Of a stretch of DNA of 64,000 nt, positions 42,620 to 54,599 are shown in pieces. The stretch covers positions 60,737 to 124,736 of the forward strand of contig JASANE010017527.1 in NCBI GenBank assembly GCA_030248225.1, given 5' to 3'. Each line of letters starts with the position of its first letter. Within the stretch, counting starts at the first letter, position 1. Position numbers and translations under genes: made by a program. The stretch comes from Trileptium ribeirensis. Taxonomy: Eukaryota; Nematoda; Enoplea; Enoplida; Thoracostomopsidae. Under the pieces are notes generated by a model, which had not been told where the DNA came from, ran no database searches, and was given only the letters and a program-made list of their open reading frames with translations.

Positions 42620-42860
42620 GTCTTCATAATCGAGAAGTAGGGAGTTCGAATCCAGTGGTCGCGCTAATCTCCTTGGGCAAGGGACTCAGCCACAATTGCT
42701 TCGCAGTACCTATGCGTTAAACAGGTACTAGACTTTGCTCTAGGCGGATAAGATGATGGGTGGTGTAATGTGCAATCATCACGGCCAGCCTCCACACAAT
42801 GCTTCGGCATAACAACCCGGATTGTCACCTAGTGCCAATTCCATCTTTATCCTTTTTTTT
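42620..42860 (+). mobile_element. tRNA-derived SINE
   Basis: GTTCGAATCC (42644-42653) is a perfect RNA polymerase III B box. It is followed by CTCCTTGGGCAAGGGACTCA and AGTACCTATGCGTTAAACAG, a body typical of widespread metazoan SINEs with a conserved central domain. It ends in a T-rich tract. No A box was seen, so the 5' end is truncated or diverged. Confidence 0.7.
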
Positions 42861-43439
42861 CTGTTTGTCCCCGATGTAGTCTTGAATTTTATATTGTTTG
42901 TAGTTTTCATTATTACTATTTATGTTAAATGACAATCAGTACACATTGAGCATATTAACATTTGAACAAAAATTTCTTTCAAGAAATGATTCTGGCCAGG
43001 CCTGTAGCCAGCGGCTCACCTTTGGGAAGGCACTTCAAGGGGGAGGGGCACGCTGCCTTGCACAGGGGGCACGCCCTCGTGCTTCTTCTCCTCCCCCTTG
43101 GCTATGGGCTGCGTCTGGCTGTGGCACATAGAAGTCGAAGCGTAACATATTCAAAGTGTATCTACTGTAATTCGTTCATAAAGTAACAGTGTGAGTTTTT
43201 GCATGTAATATAATGTGCTTAAGTTTCCGCGGAAACGCATTTATTAGCTCTCTACAGCTGTTTCTCTAGACTAAGTTCTTTTGGGCTGATATCGTTGTAA
43301 TAGTTTTCTTACTTTACTTTTTTGTTCTGCTAACATTTCATAGAACAGCGTCCGATCGTCACTAGTAGGACAGTAGTTTTTTTGTTTTCTTATAAGTGGT
43401 TTCTCTGAAAATAGAATACAGTTTTCATTTTACTAGGTC

Positions 43440-43640
43440 ATGATCGATTATCGGTATCATCGGGAGATATTCACAACATTAGGTCGGTATCGGTATTTTT
43501 GAAACATCAAAACTGTTGACCAATGTATAGGCCGTATGTTATTGCTGTTATTTTTATTTACAATCACGCTTATCGGTATTCTAAATATCGGTATCGCTAT
43601 CGGTTATCGGTTTCTTTTCGATATCGGCCAAGCCCTACAT
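43440..43640. repeat. Degenerate TATCGG simple repeat
   Basis: GGTATC/ATCGGT words recur irregularly (TTATCGGTATCATCGG, GGTCGGTATCGGTATT, ATATCGGTATCGCTATCGG). Confidence 0.55.
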
Positions 43641-45929
43641 TTAACCACAGTCGACGGCAGGTTTGGTTTTAGGAGCTGAAGATTTTTCAGCTGTGTAGCA
43701 TCAGTAATTTATGCAGCTAGCAAAGTCTGCCAAACGGGAAAACGGATCTTTTATTGGAACTGATGCACATCAAAAATATATGCCGCAATATTTGAAAAAA
43801 TACTGTTAAACTGGTATCGTAAATTAGAAGCCACGACAATATTTGATTCGTGGTCTTGCTACCTTACCGTAGTGTTAGCGTCTGTCGCCAGCCAGCCTCT
43901 ATATTAGGCTAAGCAGGACCCATGGATCAGAAAAGGTTTTTGCTGTCGACATTTTGTTTGGTGCTAAGGGCTCGTAATTTGCTAAAATTTGACGTGATAA
44001 GCTCGTACTTGCTATAATTATTCATAGTTTGGCAATACTTTAAACAACAATTCTACTACGCGTGGATAGGGAGGTAGCATGGTTTTAGACGGTCGGACTG
44101 TTTTTAGGGGTACATCCTATGGACCACGGATGGTCTGCGGACCCCTCTATGGATAAGCCCATCTATTAATATCTGTTATGTCATAATCTGATACAGGCTT
44201 TAATCTTTATTGGTTTATTTATTTAACTTTATGAACAACTGTTTGTGTTTGGGGATATAAAATGTTTGTTTAAGTAGAAATAACGTTTGTTTTTCCAAAT
44301 TAGGAATCCTTTTATTATTTTAGGAATAATTGACAGAAATCCCGCATTTTGTTTTTCTATAAAGCGTTGAATTTAACAATTTGCATATTTTCCTCAAATT
44401 TAGCGTACTAAAGGCGCAACCGTGATATATATATGGTTTCTGACAAAAAGATTTTGAGCATTAAAGATTTATCCATCAGTTGAATGGAAACATAAAATCA
44501 CCATTTTATCCTGAACCAGATATATTATACTACAGAAAATTAGTTTTGTAAAATTATAGTGACAGATATTTTAATATTTATTGTAGACGATCGTCGCATG
44601 CCAGTGATTGATTGTATAATACAGCCTTGCATTGAGCACAAGCAGTTGGATTTGTGGCTGACTTTAATAAGAAAATTAACGCGTCTGCATATTAAGAACT
44701 CGCGTACTTGAAAAGTTTGATTTGCTAAAAGAAAACTCAATTTGGTTATCAAATTTTTTTGGAGGCGGAGGTGAAATCTCTGGCTAAGTGCTCATCAAAA
44801 TTCCTTATTGATTTCGCCGTGGAGATTGAAGCAGGACATAGTTTGAATATCTGGAGTTGATAATAGTGCGAGAATTTCCAATAAAGTTTTAGGGAAACGT
44901 GTAACTTTGTGTATGATACTTTATTTACGGTTGAGCTGATCGTACTATTCGCCTTTATGTGGTCTATTGTCAATGAAGAGATGTGCACAGAAATGTGCAA
45001 AACATACAATATTTGCATTAACATACGATTTTGTTGCGGTGGTTCATTTTACTCAGCTCATATGCGTATATTAGTCTTCAATTTTATTTTCCTTATGGAG
45101 CACTATGATGGTTATACTCCAACAGTTTCTGCCGTCCGAAAACCATTTCATGTGGAAAAGTTGCCCCAAATGCCGACAACGTCATATAGAAACATTTTTA
45201 TATTTTAGTGAGTTCCGCGGGGAGTTATACATTTGCATCTGGCTCACTTTATACATATGGTTGATTAAGGAACTGAGCGACAGCTTCTAGATGTTTTGGA
45301 TATTTTGCGGCAGCCTTTTGAGCTTGTCAAACAGTGCATAATATATAAACTAACACACGTTAAGAGATTAATCAAAGTTTAGTCGCTGGAGTAACTGCTT
45401 ATAAACATGTAACTTATAAATTTGTAACAGCATGAGCTCATTGAGTTTATTGTATGGTGAAGTTCCGTAGTGAGCCTAATTGCTTTTGTACAGCGCAATT
45501 ACTTGCTTACGTCGCTTGCAAATTACGACGAAAATATCTCAACCCATACAAAGTAGATTATGTTACAAGGTTGATCTGCGTTAAGAGAATTTGCCTGATG
45601 AGGAACGAAAGCCTCGTCTGAAATAGGGCCCTTGTCATTTTTAGCGGCCTGCCGTTATATCGTTAGCAAAAGAGCATCTAGTTCGGGTATACTGGGGACT
45701 TAGGTTCAGGCTTAGTAATAGGCTTATATAAGAACCTTAGCTTAGGCTGAGGCTTAAGCTTACTATATCAAGCACCGCATAGCATACATTTCACTTTTGT
45801 CCCTAATAGTTACATTGTCCTCTACTAGCTCTAGCACAAAGCGTGGATAGGAGTTATAAGTCGTAGTTGTCACGAGAAACCAAGATATTTGTCCAATAAG
45901 CAGAGTAGACTAAAACTAAATTTCACTCA

Positions 45930-45950
45930 TTATTTGTGAGCGTGACTGTA
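45930..45950 (-). repeat. Single terminal repeat of the TACAGTCACGCT MITE family
   Basis: Read on the minus strand: TACAGTCACGCTCACAAATA. This matches the ends at 34.05, 39.03 and 61.38 kb. The partner end was not found. Confidence 0.5.
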
Positions 45951-46487
45951 CACAAATATAGTGAACACATGCCCCCCTGGGAATCCGAAAATTTTTTCTT
46001 TAAAATTAGATTTTTACCAACCATTCGACGCGGCTTGACGAAGCTGAATCGAATGGTGATATTTATAACGGCATCTGAAACTGAATCTTAAGTTTGGCCA
46101 AAACTTTCGGAGGCTGAGATGCTGAAGCAATTGAACAGTTTTGGGCCATAATTTAGGATGCTTTTATTGGATAGCGGTAAAAATAAGCTCAGCTCGTGAA
46201 GGCGCGTCGAATGGTGGGTAAAAATCCAAGTAAGAAAAAAATTTTTTGGGTTCCTCAGGGGAACCGAAAAAATTTGAAATTTTAAAAATTCAATTTTTTG
46301 GTCGAAATGATCAGCGGAGGTCTCGAGAATCACAAAAATACCAAAATTTCCAGAATATGACCATTCTTGAACAAATTCTGGCTGGGGATAATGGAAAACA
46401 ACCCAAAGTTTTTTTAGACAATTAAGACAAATATATATATGCTGATGATTGATTTTGTATGGAGCTTAGCACTAGAACAGGCGAAAT

Positions 46488-46766
46488 GCGTTCACACATT
46501 AAGTTTTTGCTCAAAGTTTTAGCTGAAAATTTGATCAAAGTTTGACTGCTAATTTGTAATTGAAAAATATTGCATAGTACAATGCTTCAAATTTTGAGCT
46601 CAAAAGGTTTCAAGTTCTGTTCTTGTTTCTGATTGGCTAAAGTAATATGAAAGATCAAAGAGTTTGAACATGTCCAAATTCACAAAAAATACTTTCAAAC
46701 TTCGATCAAAATGTATGTTCAAAGTTTGAGCTTAAAATTTGAGCAAAAAGTATGACGCGTGAATGC
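46488..46766. mobile_element. MITE, TTTTTGCTCAAA family, best-preserved copy
   Basis: Left GCGTTCACACATTAAG plus TTTTTGCTCAAAG; right AATTTGAGCAAAAAGTATGA then GCGTGAATGC, its inverse. 279 bp, non-coding, with the internal TCTGATTGGCTAAA block seen in the intron 5 copy. Confidence 0.7.
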
Positions 46767-47461
46767 ACCGTAATGACATCGAATTCACGTGATTTGACAT
46801 CGCATACTCGATATTTCAGTTTTTCAGCTAAAAACATACGAATGATGACGACATAGCGCGGTGCCGATAAGATGGATGCAGTTGTTATTAACAAAACACT
46901 TATAAATAGTGTTGCATTTTAGTTTATTTTTTAATGTATTTGCTGTTTTTTATGCTTTTAAACGTTTTTTATTGATATATTGGCAACAATAACCCAGACA
47001 TTTATGTACTAGCATTTCTTCCGTGCTTTTGTCTAGGAAACAGTTTAAGGCATAGTGTCGAAGATCCGTCGTCTTAGTGGTGGAGGGGCAGACTGTCGGG
47101 CGGAGGGCGAGGAGGTCTTTAGGTTGTAGGATTGAACCACTCCCTTTTTGCCGACATTTTGCCATGTTTGACCAATTATTGCGTTTTGTCAGTTTAACCT
47201 TAATTTTTACCGATTTTACCCAAGTTTCTGTTAAAGTTTCTAAAGTCTCGAGCGGTGACGGACAGGTGGCGCGGAGGCGGGGGTAAATACAATTTCGGTG
47301 GTCCCAGCCTTAAGTGGTAACCTCTTATTGACACACATCGTTTAAAGTTTGAGTAGACCGCGTTTAACGCCATGTTTACAGTGATTGATCATAGCGTTGT
47401 ATTTCTGTTTAAACACTGGGTTCCGGCGGGTCCGCTTCGCAAATTCCAGGTCAGCTACAAT

Positions 47462-50400
47462 GCGAAGGAAGTGCTGCGGAGCCATGTACAGTCGGAGGAA
47501 GTGCAGCAGAGCCATTTAGAGTCGGAGGAAGTGCAGCGGAGCCATGTAGATTCGGAGGAAGTGCAGCGGAGCCATGTAGAGTCGAAGGAAGTTAAGCGGA
47601 GCCATGTAGAATCGGAGGAAGTGCAGCGGAGCCATGTAGAGTCGAAGGAAGTTAAGCGGAGCCATGTAGAGTCGGAGGAAGTGCAGCGGAGCCATGTAGA
47701 GTCGGAGGAAGTGCAGCGTAGCCATGTAGAGTCGGAGGAAGTGCAGCGGAGCCATGTAGAGTAGGTGGAAGTGCAGCGGAGCCATGTAGGAGTCGGAGGA
47801 AGTGCAGCGGAGCCATGTAGAGTCGAAGGAAGTTAAGCGGAGCCATGTAGAGTTGGAGGAAGTGCAGCGGAGCCATGTAGAGTCGGAGGAGGTGCAGCGG
47901 AGCCATGTAGGGTCGGAGGAAGTGCAGCGGTGCTATGTAGAATCGGAGGAAGTGCAGCGGAGCCATGTAGATTCGGAGGAAGTGCAGCGGAGCCATGTAG
48001 AGTCGGAAGAAGTGCAGCAGAGCCATGTAGAGTCGGAGGAAGTGCAGCGGAGCCATGTAGATTCGGAGGATGTGCAGCGGAGCCATGTAGATTCGGAGGA
48101 AGTGCAGCGGGGCCATGTAGATTCGGAGGAAGTGCAGCGGAGCCATGTAGAGTCGGAGGAAGTGCAGCGGAGCAATGTGGGGTCGGAGGAAGTGCAGCGG
48201 AGCCATGTATAGTCGGAGGAAGTGCAGCTGAGCCATGTAGAGTCGGAGTAAGTGCAACGGAGCCATGTAGATTCGGAGGAAGTGCAGCTGAGCCATGTAG
48301 AGTCGGAATAAGTGCAACGGAGCCATGTAGATTCAGAGGAAGTGCAGCGGAGCCATGTAGAGTCGAAGGAAGTTAAGCGAAGCCATATAGAGTCGGAGGA
48401 AGTGCAGCGGAGCCATGTAGGGTCGGAGGAAGTGCAGCGGAACCATGTAGGGTCGGAGGAAGTGCAGCTTAGCCATGTAGAGTCGGAGGAAGTGCAGAGG
48501 AGCCATGTACAGTCGGAGAAAGTACAGCGGAGTCATGTAGAGTCGGAGGAAGTGCAGCGGAGCCATGTAGATTCGGAGGAAGTGCAGCTGAGTAGAGTCG
48601 GAGGAAGTGCAGCGGAGCCATGTAGGGTCGGAGGAAGTGCAGCTTAGCCATGTAGAGTCGGAGGAAGTGCAGAGGAGCCATGTAGAGTCGGAGAAAGTAC
48701 AGCGGAGTCTTGTAGAGTCGGAGTAAGTGCAGCGGAGCCTTGTAGATTCGGTGGAAGTGCAGCGGAGTCTTGTTGAGTCGTTGGAAGTTCAGCGGAGCAA
48801 TGTAGAGTCGAAGGAAGTTAAGCGGAGCCATGTAGAGTCGGAGGAAGTGCAGCGGAGCCATGTAGAGTCGGAGGAAGTGCAGCAGAGTCATGTAGATTCG
48901 GAGGAAGTGCAGCGGAGCCATGTAGAATCGGAGGAAGTGCAGCGGAGCCATGTAGATTCGGAGGAAGTGCAGCGGAGCCATGTAGAGTCGAAGGAAGTTA
49001 AGCGGAGCCATGTAGAATCGGAGGAAGTGCAGCGTAGCCATGTAGAGTCGAAGGAAGTTAAGCGGAGCCATGTAGAGTCGGAGGAAGTGCAGCGGAGCCA
49101 TGTAGAGCCGGAGGAAGTGCAGCGTAGCCATGTAGAGTCGGAGGAAGTGCAGCGGAGCCATGTAGAGTCGGAGGAAGTGCAGCGGAGCCATGTAGGAGTC
49201 GGAGGAAGTGCAGCGGAGCCATGTAGAGTCGTAGGAATTTAAGCGGAGCCATGTAGAGTTGGAGGAAGTGCAGCGGAGCCATGTAGAGTCGGAGGATGTG
49301 CAGCGGAGCCATGTAGTGTCGGAGGAAGTGCAGCGGTGCTATGTAGAATCGGAGGAAGTGCAGCGGAGCCATGTAGATTCGGAGGAAGTGCAGCGGAGCC
49401 ATGTAGAGTCGGAAGAAGTGCAGCAGAGCCATGTAGAGTCGGAGGAAGTGCAGCGGAGCCATGTAGATTCGGAGGAAGTGCAGCGGAGCCATGTAGATTC
49501 GGAGGAAGTGCAGCGGGGCCATGTAGATCGGAGGAAGTGCAGCGGAGCCATGTAGAGTCGGAGGAAGTGCAGCGGAGCTATGTTGTGTCGGAGGAAGTGC
49601 AGCGGAGCCATGTATAGTCGGAGGAAGTGCATCTGAGCCATGTAGAGTCGGAGTAAGTGCAACGGAGCCATGTAGATTCGGAGGAAGTGCAGCTGAGCCA
49701 TGTAGAGTCGGAATAAGTGCAACGGAGCCATGTAGATTCAGAGGAAGTGCAGCGGAGCCATGTAGAGTCGAAGGAAGTTAAGCGAAGCCATATAGAGTCG
49801 GAGGAAGTGCAGCGGAGCCATGTAGGGTCGGAGGAAGTGCAGCGGAACCATGTAGGGTCGGAGGAAGTGCAGCTTAGCCATGTAGAGTCGGAGGAAGTGC
49901 AGAGGAGCCATGTACAGTCGGAGAAAGTACAGCGGAGTCATGTAGAGTCGGAGGAAGTGCAGCGGAGCCATGTAGATTCGGAGGAAGTGCAGCTGAGTAG
50001 AGTCGGAGGAAGTGCAGCGGAGCCATGTAGGGTCGGAGGAAGTGCAGCTTAGCCATGTAGAGTCGGAGGAAGTGCAGAGGAGCCATGTAGAGTCGGAGAA
50101 AGTACAGCGGAGTCATGTAGAGTCGGAGGAAGTGCAGCGGAGCCATGTAGAATCGGAGGAAGTGCAGCGGAGCCATGTAGAGTCGAAGGAAGTTAAGCGG
50201 AGCCATGTAGAGTCGAAGGAAGTTAAGCGGAGCCATGTAGAGTCGGAGGAAGTGCAGCGGAGCCATGTAGAGTCGGAGGAAGTGCAGCAGAGTCATGTAG
50301 ATTCGGAGGAAGTGCAGCGGAGCCATGTAGAATCGGAGGAAGTGCAGCGGAGCCATGTAGATTCGGAGGAAGTGCAGCGGAACCATGTAGAGTCGAAGGA

Positions 50401-51262
50401 AGCTAAGCGAAGCCATGTAGAGTCGGAGGAAGTGCAGCGGAGCCATGTAGGGTCGGAGGAAGTGCAGCTTAGCCATGTAGAGTCGGAGGAAGTGCAGAGG
50501 AGCCATGTAGAGTCGGAGAAAGTACAGCGGAGTCATGTAGAGTCGGAGGAAGTGCAGCGGAGCCATGTAGAATCGGAGGAAGTGCAGCGGAGCCATGTAG
50601 AGTCGAAGGAAGTTAAGCGGAGCCATGTAGAGTCGAAGGAAGTTAAGCGGAGCCATGTAGAGTCGGAGGAAGTGCAGCGGAACCATGTAGAGTCGGAGGA
50701 AGTGCAGCAGAGCCATGTAGATTCGGAGGAAGTGCAGCGGAGCCATGTAGAATCGGAGGAAGTGCAGCGGAGCCATGTAGAGTCGAAGGAAGTTAAGCGG
50801 AGCCATGTAGAGTCGAAGGAAGTTAAGCAGAGCCATGTAGAGTCGGAGGAAGTGCAGCGGAGCCATGTAATGTTGAAGGAAGTTAACCGGAGCCATGTAT
50901 AGTCGGAGGAAGTGCAGCGGAGCCATGTATAGTCGGAGGAAGTGCAGCGGAGCCATGTACAGTCGGAGGAAGGGCAGCGGAGCCATGTACGGTCAGAGGA
51001 AGTGCAGCGGAGCCATGTAGAGTCGGAGGAAGTGCAGCGGAGCCATGTAGAGTCGAAAGAAGTTAAGCGGAACCATGTAGAGTCGGAGCAAGTGCAACGG
51101 AGCCATGTAGGGTCGGAGGAAGTGCAGCTTAGCCATGTAGAGTCGGAGAAAGTACAGCGGAGTCATGTAGAGTCGGAGGAAGTGCAGCGGAGCCATGTAG
51201 AGTCGGAGGAAGTGCAGCGGAGCCATGTAGAGTCGGAGGAAGTGCAGCGGAGCCATGTAGGT
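47462..51262. repeat. 30-bp minisatellite, about 126 units (3.8 kb)
   Basis: The unit is GAGTCGGAGG AAGTGCAGCG GAGCCATGTA. Because 30 is a multiple of three, frames stay open through long stretches. On + one frame reads VESEEVQRSH and another CRVGGSAAEP; on minus, frames read MAPLHFLRLY, HGSAALPPTL and TWLRCTSSDS. These explain the long open frames here, up to 370 codons on the minus strand. Unit-length errors (31 bp at 47786 and 49192, a 10-bp loss at 48591 and 49996, a 29-bp unit near 49527) prevent any frame crossing the array. I treat it as non-coding. Confidence 0.97.
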
Positions 51263-52713
51263 TAAAAAATTGATTATTTTAGTTTACTCAAAGTGGCCCT
51301 CCATGTTGGTGAAAACAAATTGGAATCTAATATTAAGCAATAATTGTGCCCAGGGGCGTCGCAAGAGGCCCCAGGCTCCCATCCCAGTTTTTACTGACAA
51401 GCATAAAAAAATTAACAGTTCAGGTTATAACAAAATGAGTATAAACGATTGCACCCAACCCCACTTTTGAAGAGCTTGCGACGTCTCTGATCGTGCCCAC
51501 GTATGAATGCATTTTTGAGAAATTGGCGTTGAAATTGCTTGTTATTCTCAAAATATACATTTTCACTACCACTTTTTTCGTTATGAACCAAAAAATCGTG
51601 GGGTCGGAAATGCATCACTGAAGGTGTCGCGTTTTAAAGAACCTTCCTATAGCGTCGAACTTGCCAAATAGGGGTAATCTGCCTCTTCCGTATTCTGGGA
51701 AGCCCAGGACTGACCTAACTTTTCGATTCTGGCCTCACCAAATCTTGTACCTTATGCAAATTTTAATTTACTAAGTATATATTGCATTACATTTTGCGAT
51801 TTGGCTATTATTCCTAGTTTGAAGTGTTGCCATGATTGACCTATGTAGCAGTGTAACCAACCGTTGTAGTACCCCACTCCACGCTGGTACGCAGTCCTTA
51901 GTCTATTAGTAGAAAGATGCAGTCTCAGCCTTTATTAATTGTTGGAATGAAATTGTGTTGATGCGGCTGGTTTCATTCATTTCGGGCCTCTTTGGGCGCA
52001 TTTCAAAACCTAATTTAGAGCTAGGTCTAGCACATGGCATGAAAAGCAAGAATTCTTGAACTCTATGAAATAGGAAGGACACTCAGAAGTCTATGAATAG
52101 ACACCAGGATGTGCGTCCGAATGTCACATTCCGTACCTCTTTGGCTACAGAATGAATTGTCAAAATAATATTTTGGACTTTTGTCATTGTTGAGGAAGTC
52201 GTGTCTTTCCCTTTGGGTGACACCCAGTCATCCAGCCCGCGTTTGGCAAAGTAATCCCATGAAATGAGGTTATGTATAGTTACGATCCGCATGAGGCGCT
52301 CTGATCAATATCATTAGGTTTGAAAATTGAGAAATTTTCATGAATTTTCAACTTTTGTGTGTTAACATGGAAATTTTTAAAAAAAAATTTTCGATTAATG
52401 TGTAATGTTGGATACTATTCAAAAGCTTGATTTGTTTACGAGTTTATGTCCAACTATATTATGGACTATTAAAGTGAATTGCTTTTGGGTCCATGCTTGG
52501 ATAGATTGACGCTGATAGCCTAAAAATCGTAAACTTTTAGAAATTTAAAGTAAAATATTAGCAAATGGCGTCGTTGACCGGAGTAGGCTATAACAATCAT
52601 AAATATATAAACATTTCCGTTATGCGATCATTGTCACTAAACGCGGACTGGGTTTTGAGGGAAATACCGAAACACTTTCAATGGTTTATTTATTTAAAAG
52701 TTGAAGAAAAATT
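51263..52713. other. Intergenic, nothing recognised
   Basis: No supported gene. A minus-strand frame at 52083-52292 looks mildly protein-like but matches no family I know. Confidence 0.4.
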
Positions 52714-53150
52714 TACAGTAGCTGCCAAAAATAACTGTCGCTCGTTCTCGATTCGCTCGCGACTCGCTCGATATAAATTTATTCTAAAAATAGAATTTAT
52801 TATTAATTTAAATAGTTTCGAAATCTGCAGCGAGTTTCGAATTTCTGGCGTGTACTGTAAATACCATTTTTAATTAGAAATTTTTTAAAAATTATTAGCT
52901 CATGATGGAACCATCAAATATTTTTATTCAAAATTTTGATTTAATTATAACTGTCTGTAACATTTTAAGTGTTTTTGATTTTTTTTGAAAAAAATTTTCG
53001 AAAAATGTTTTGCGATTCAGAAAAATTTATTAATTTCTCACGAGTCAACTCTCTATTTTTGACACAACACTTGTCAGCCATAACTGCTCCTTTCGAACGA
53101 GCAGTGACGAGGAAGATCGAGCGAGCAGCGGTCATTTCTACTAGTACTAC
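52714..53150. mobile_element. Probable MITE, TACAGTACTCGCCAG family, copy C
   Basis: Left TACAGTAGCTGCCAAAAATA then CTGTCGCTCG; right GCGAGCAGCGGTCATTTCTA then CTAGTACTAC. The two are inverse-related, and the interior is rich in CTCGCTCG words. More diverged than copies A and B. Confidence 0.5.
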
Positions 53151-53336
53151 TAGTTGTTGACGCTTCGGACAGATGTCAGCATATTGTGTTTCATCTTTAG
53201 CGCTTTCATGCCCAACTCTGCCATTGGCATTAGCGCATATTCCAACGCGTTGTCCAAACCATGTATGTCGCTATGCGCATTGACCGCGAGGTGTTATTTG
53301 CTCACTATGCGAGGTTCCGTAAGGAACCGAGCAAAA

Positions 53337-53580
53337 GTTCCCAGATAGCTCAGTGGTTTGCCTACGCCGTGCTCACGCAGTGATCTTGGGTCAGGGGAAA
53401 AGCCAAAAAAGAGGAAACCAAAAAACACAAAAAACCCGAAAAAAGAAAAAAACAACGGAGAAACCAGCAGCACGCGAAAACCGAGAAAAACGAACGCAGA
53501 ACACGCAAAAAGGAAAAGAGAAAAAAACAAGAACCAGAACCCACCAAAGAACGACAAAAAGCAAACCCACCCACCCCCAC
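53337..53580 (+). mobile_element. tRNA-like SINE with long A-rich tail
   Basis: CCAGATAGCTCAGTGG holds a good RNA polymerase III A box (TAGCTCAGTGG, 53346-53356). A tRNA-like arm follows, but the B box is degraded (ATCTTGGGTCAGG). The next 180 bases are extremely A-rich. Open frames here that encode Lys-rich peptides come from this tail. Confidence 0.55.
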
Positions 53581-53591
53581 CTTTATATATA

Positions 53592-53619
53592 TCGTCGGCT
53601 TAGAGTCAAAAGGGTCTAA
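53592..53619 (+). repeat. Left terminal inverted repeat of the transposon
   Basis: TCGTCGGCTTAGAGTCAAAA then GGGTCTAA. It pairs with 57825-57852. Confidence 0.85.
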
Positions 53620-54599
53620 ACGCCATTTTTTGGTGAAACGCAGTTATATATACCACATTAATATACATACGGTGACAACTATTTTAGTGCAAAAGTCTAT
53701 CCACCAGTGCTAATATATAAGAAGTTATACACAAAAATCACATAGACTCTTTTGACTACATAAAACTTGTTTTGGGTCAAAACGATCTTTGTGTTGTCAG
53801 ATGGCGCTTAGTGACAACAGCCATTAGAGTCAAATAGTGCTAAGTGACAATATTATGGCGCATAGACCTCGAATTTACACTAAAGCATCGAAGTTAAGAT
53901 GGAAACTACTCATTGAGCCATTTTTCTTCCACCATAATCATCGTCCAGCCCGCTGATAAAACCGTTATTGTATGTGCAGTCTGATATTTAGCCGACCAAA
54001 TGCAGTGTCTGCCGGCTCACTACGCATCCGATTGTAACAGTATTCTCGCCTTATTCAGCAATATGGAGCTGATAACTTGAATGCATTCTTATGTAGTTTA
54101 ACCACAGTTTATGTCTGCGTGTAGCTGTATGAAATTTGGTGTTTAGTGAAAAATGTTCTGAACACAGAATTTTTTGGAATGGTTATAAAGAATTACATAA
54201 TACCTATAGCAATTCTGGGAATTCAACAAGTCTGGACTACATAATTTATAGTAAGATCACATACAGCAGATTCAGTGCTTGTTGTGAGATGTCAAGTTCA
54301 GTAAAGTTATTGTACCCGTACTCGCACGAGGCTTGTTCGATACCTATTCAAGCTTCCCGTATGTGACTTTGCTTCTATAGCTAAACTTCGTAGCTACGTT
54401 GATGTAGAAATGACGTTTAGGGGCAATGATGTCTTCATTTTAGCATATAAAATAATACAAGTTTAGTAGCAAAGTGTATTGAAATATAAATTATAGTAAT
54501 CAATCGTATATTATTATACAACGAGTATTGAAATTGGAGACTATGTTTGAACACGATGGGGTAAACGATTAGTCGTCTGGCCTTCCGCTATAGTTCATG

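Larger units (their letters stand above)
42861..46487. other. Intergenic, no supported gene
   Basis: A cluster of TATCGGTATCGG-like words lies at 43440-43640. A lone transposon end (45930-45950) is listed separately. Open frames at 44.9-45.3 kb have Cys-rich stretches but no family match. Confidence 0.4.

Noticed and set aside
42644..42653. Possible tRNA gene at the GTTCGAATCC box
   Set aside because: No cloverleaf or A box at the right distance; the downstream body is that of a SINE.
44909..45290. Cys-containing open frames of up to 99 codons
   Set aside because: Short metal-site-like spacing (CPKC) but no recognisable domain, splice partner or neighbour.
47372..47764. Plus-strand frame starting in unique sequence and running into VESEEVQRSH repeats
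   Set aside because: The unique lead of about 30 codons matches nothing and the frame stops after about ten units; no family or expression support.
49874..50986. 370-codon minus-strand open frame, the longest in the window
   Set aside because: It is entirely 30-bp minisatellite read as MAPLHFLRLY repeats; other frames are equally open and there is no unique sequence or splice context.
53337..53395. Possible functional tRNA gene
   Set aside because: The A box is good but the T-arm is broken and an A-rich tail follows, so it is a SINE head.
53353..53619. Lys-rich open frames on the plus strand and their hydrophobic minus-strand mirror
   Set aside because: They lie in the A-rich tail of a SINE; composition alone explains them.
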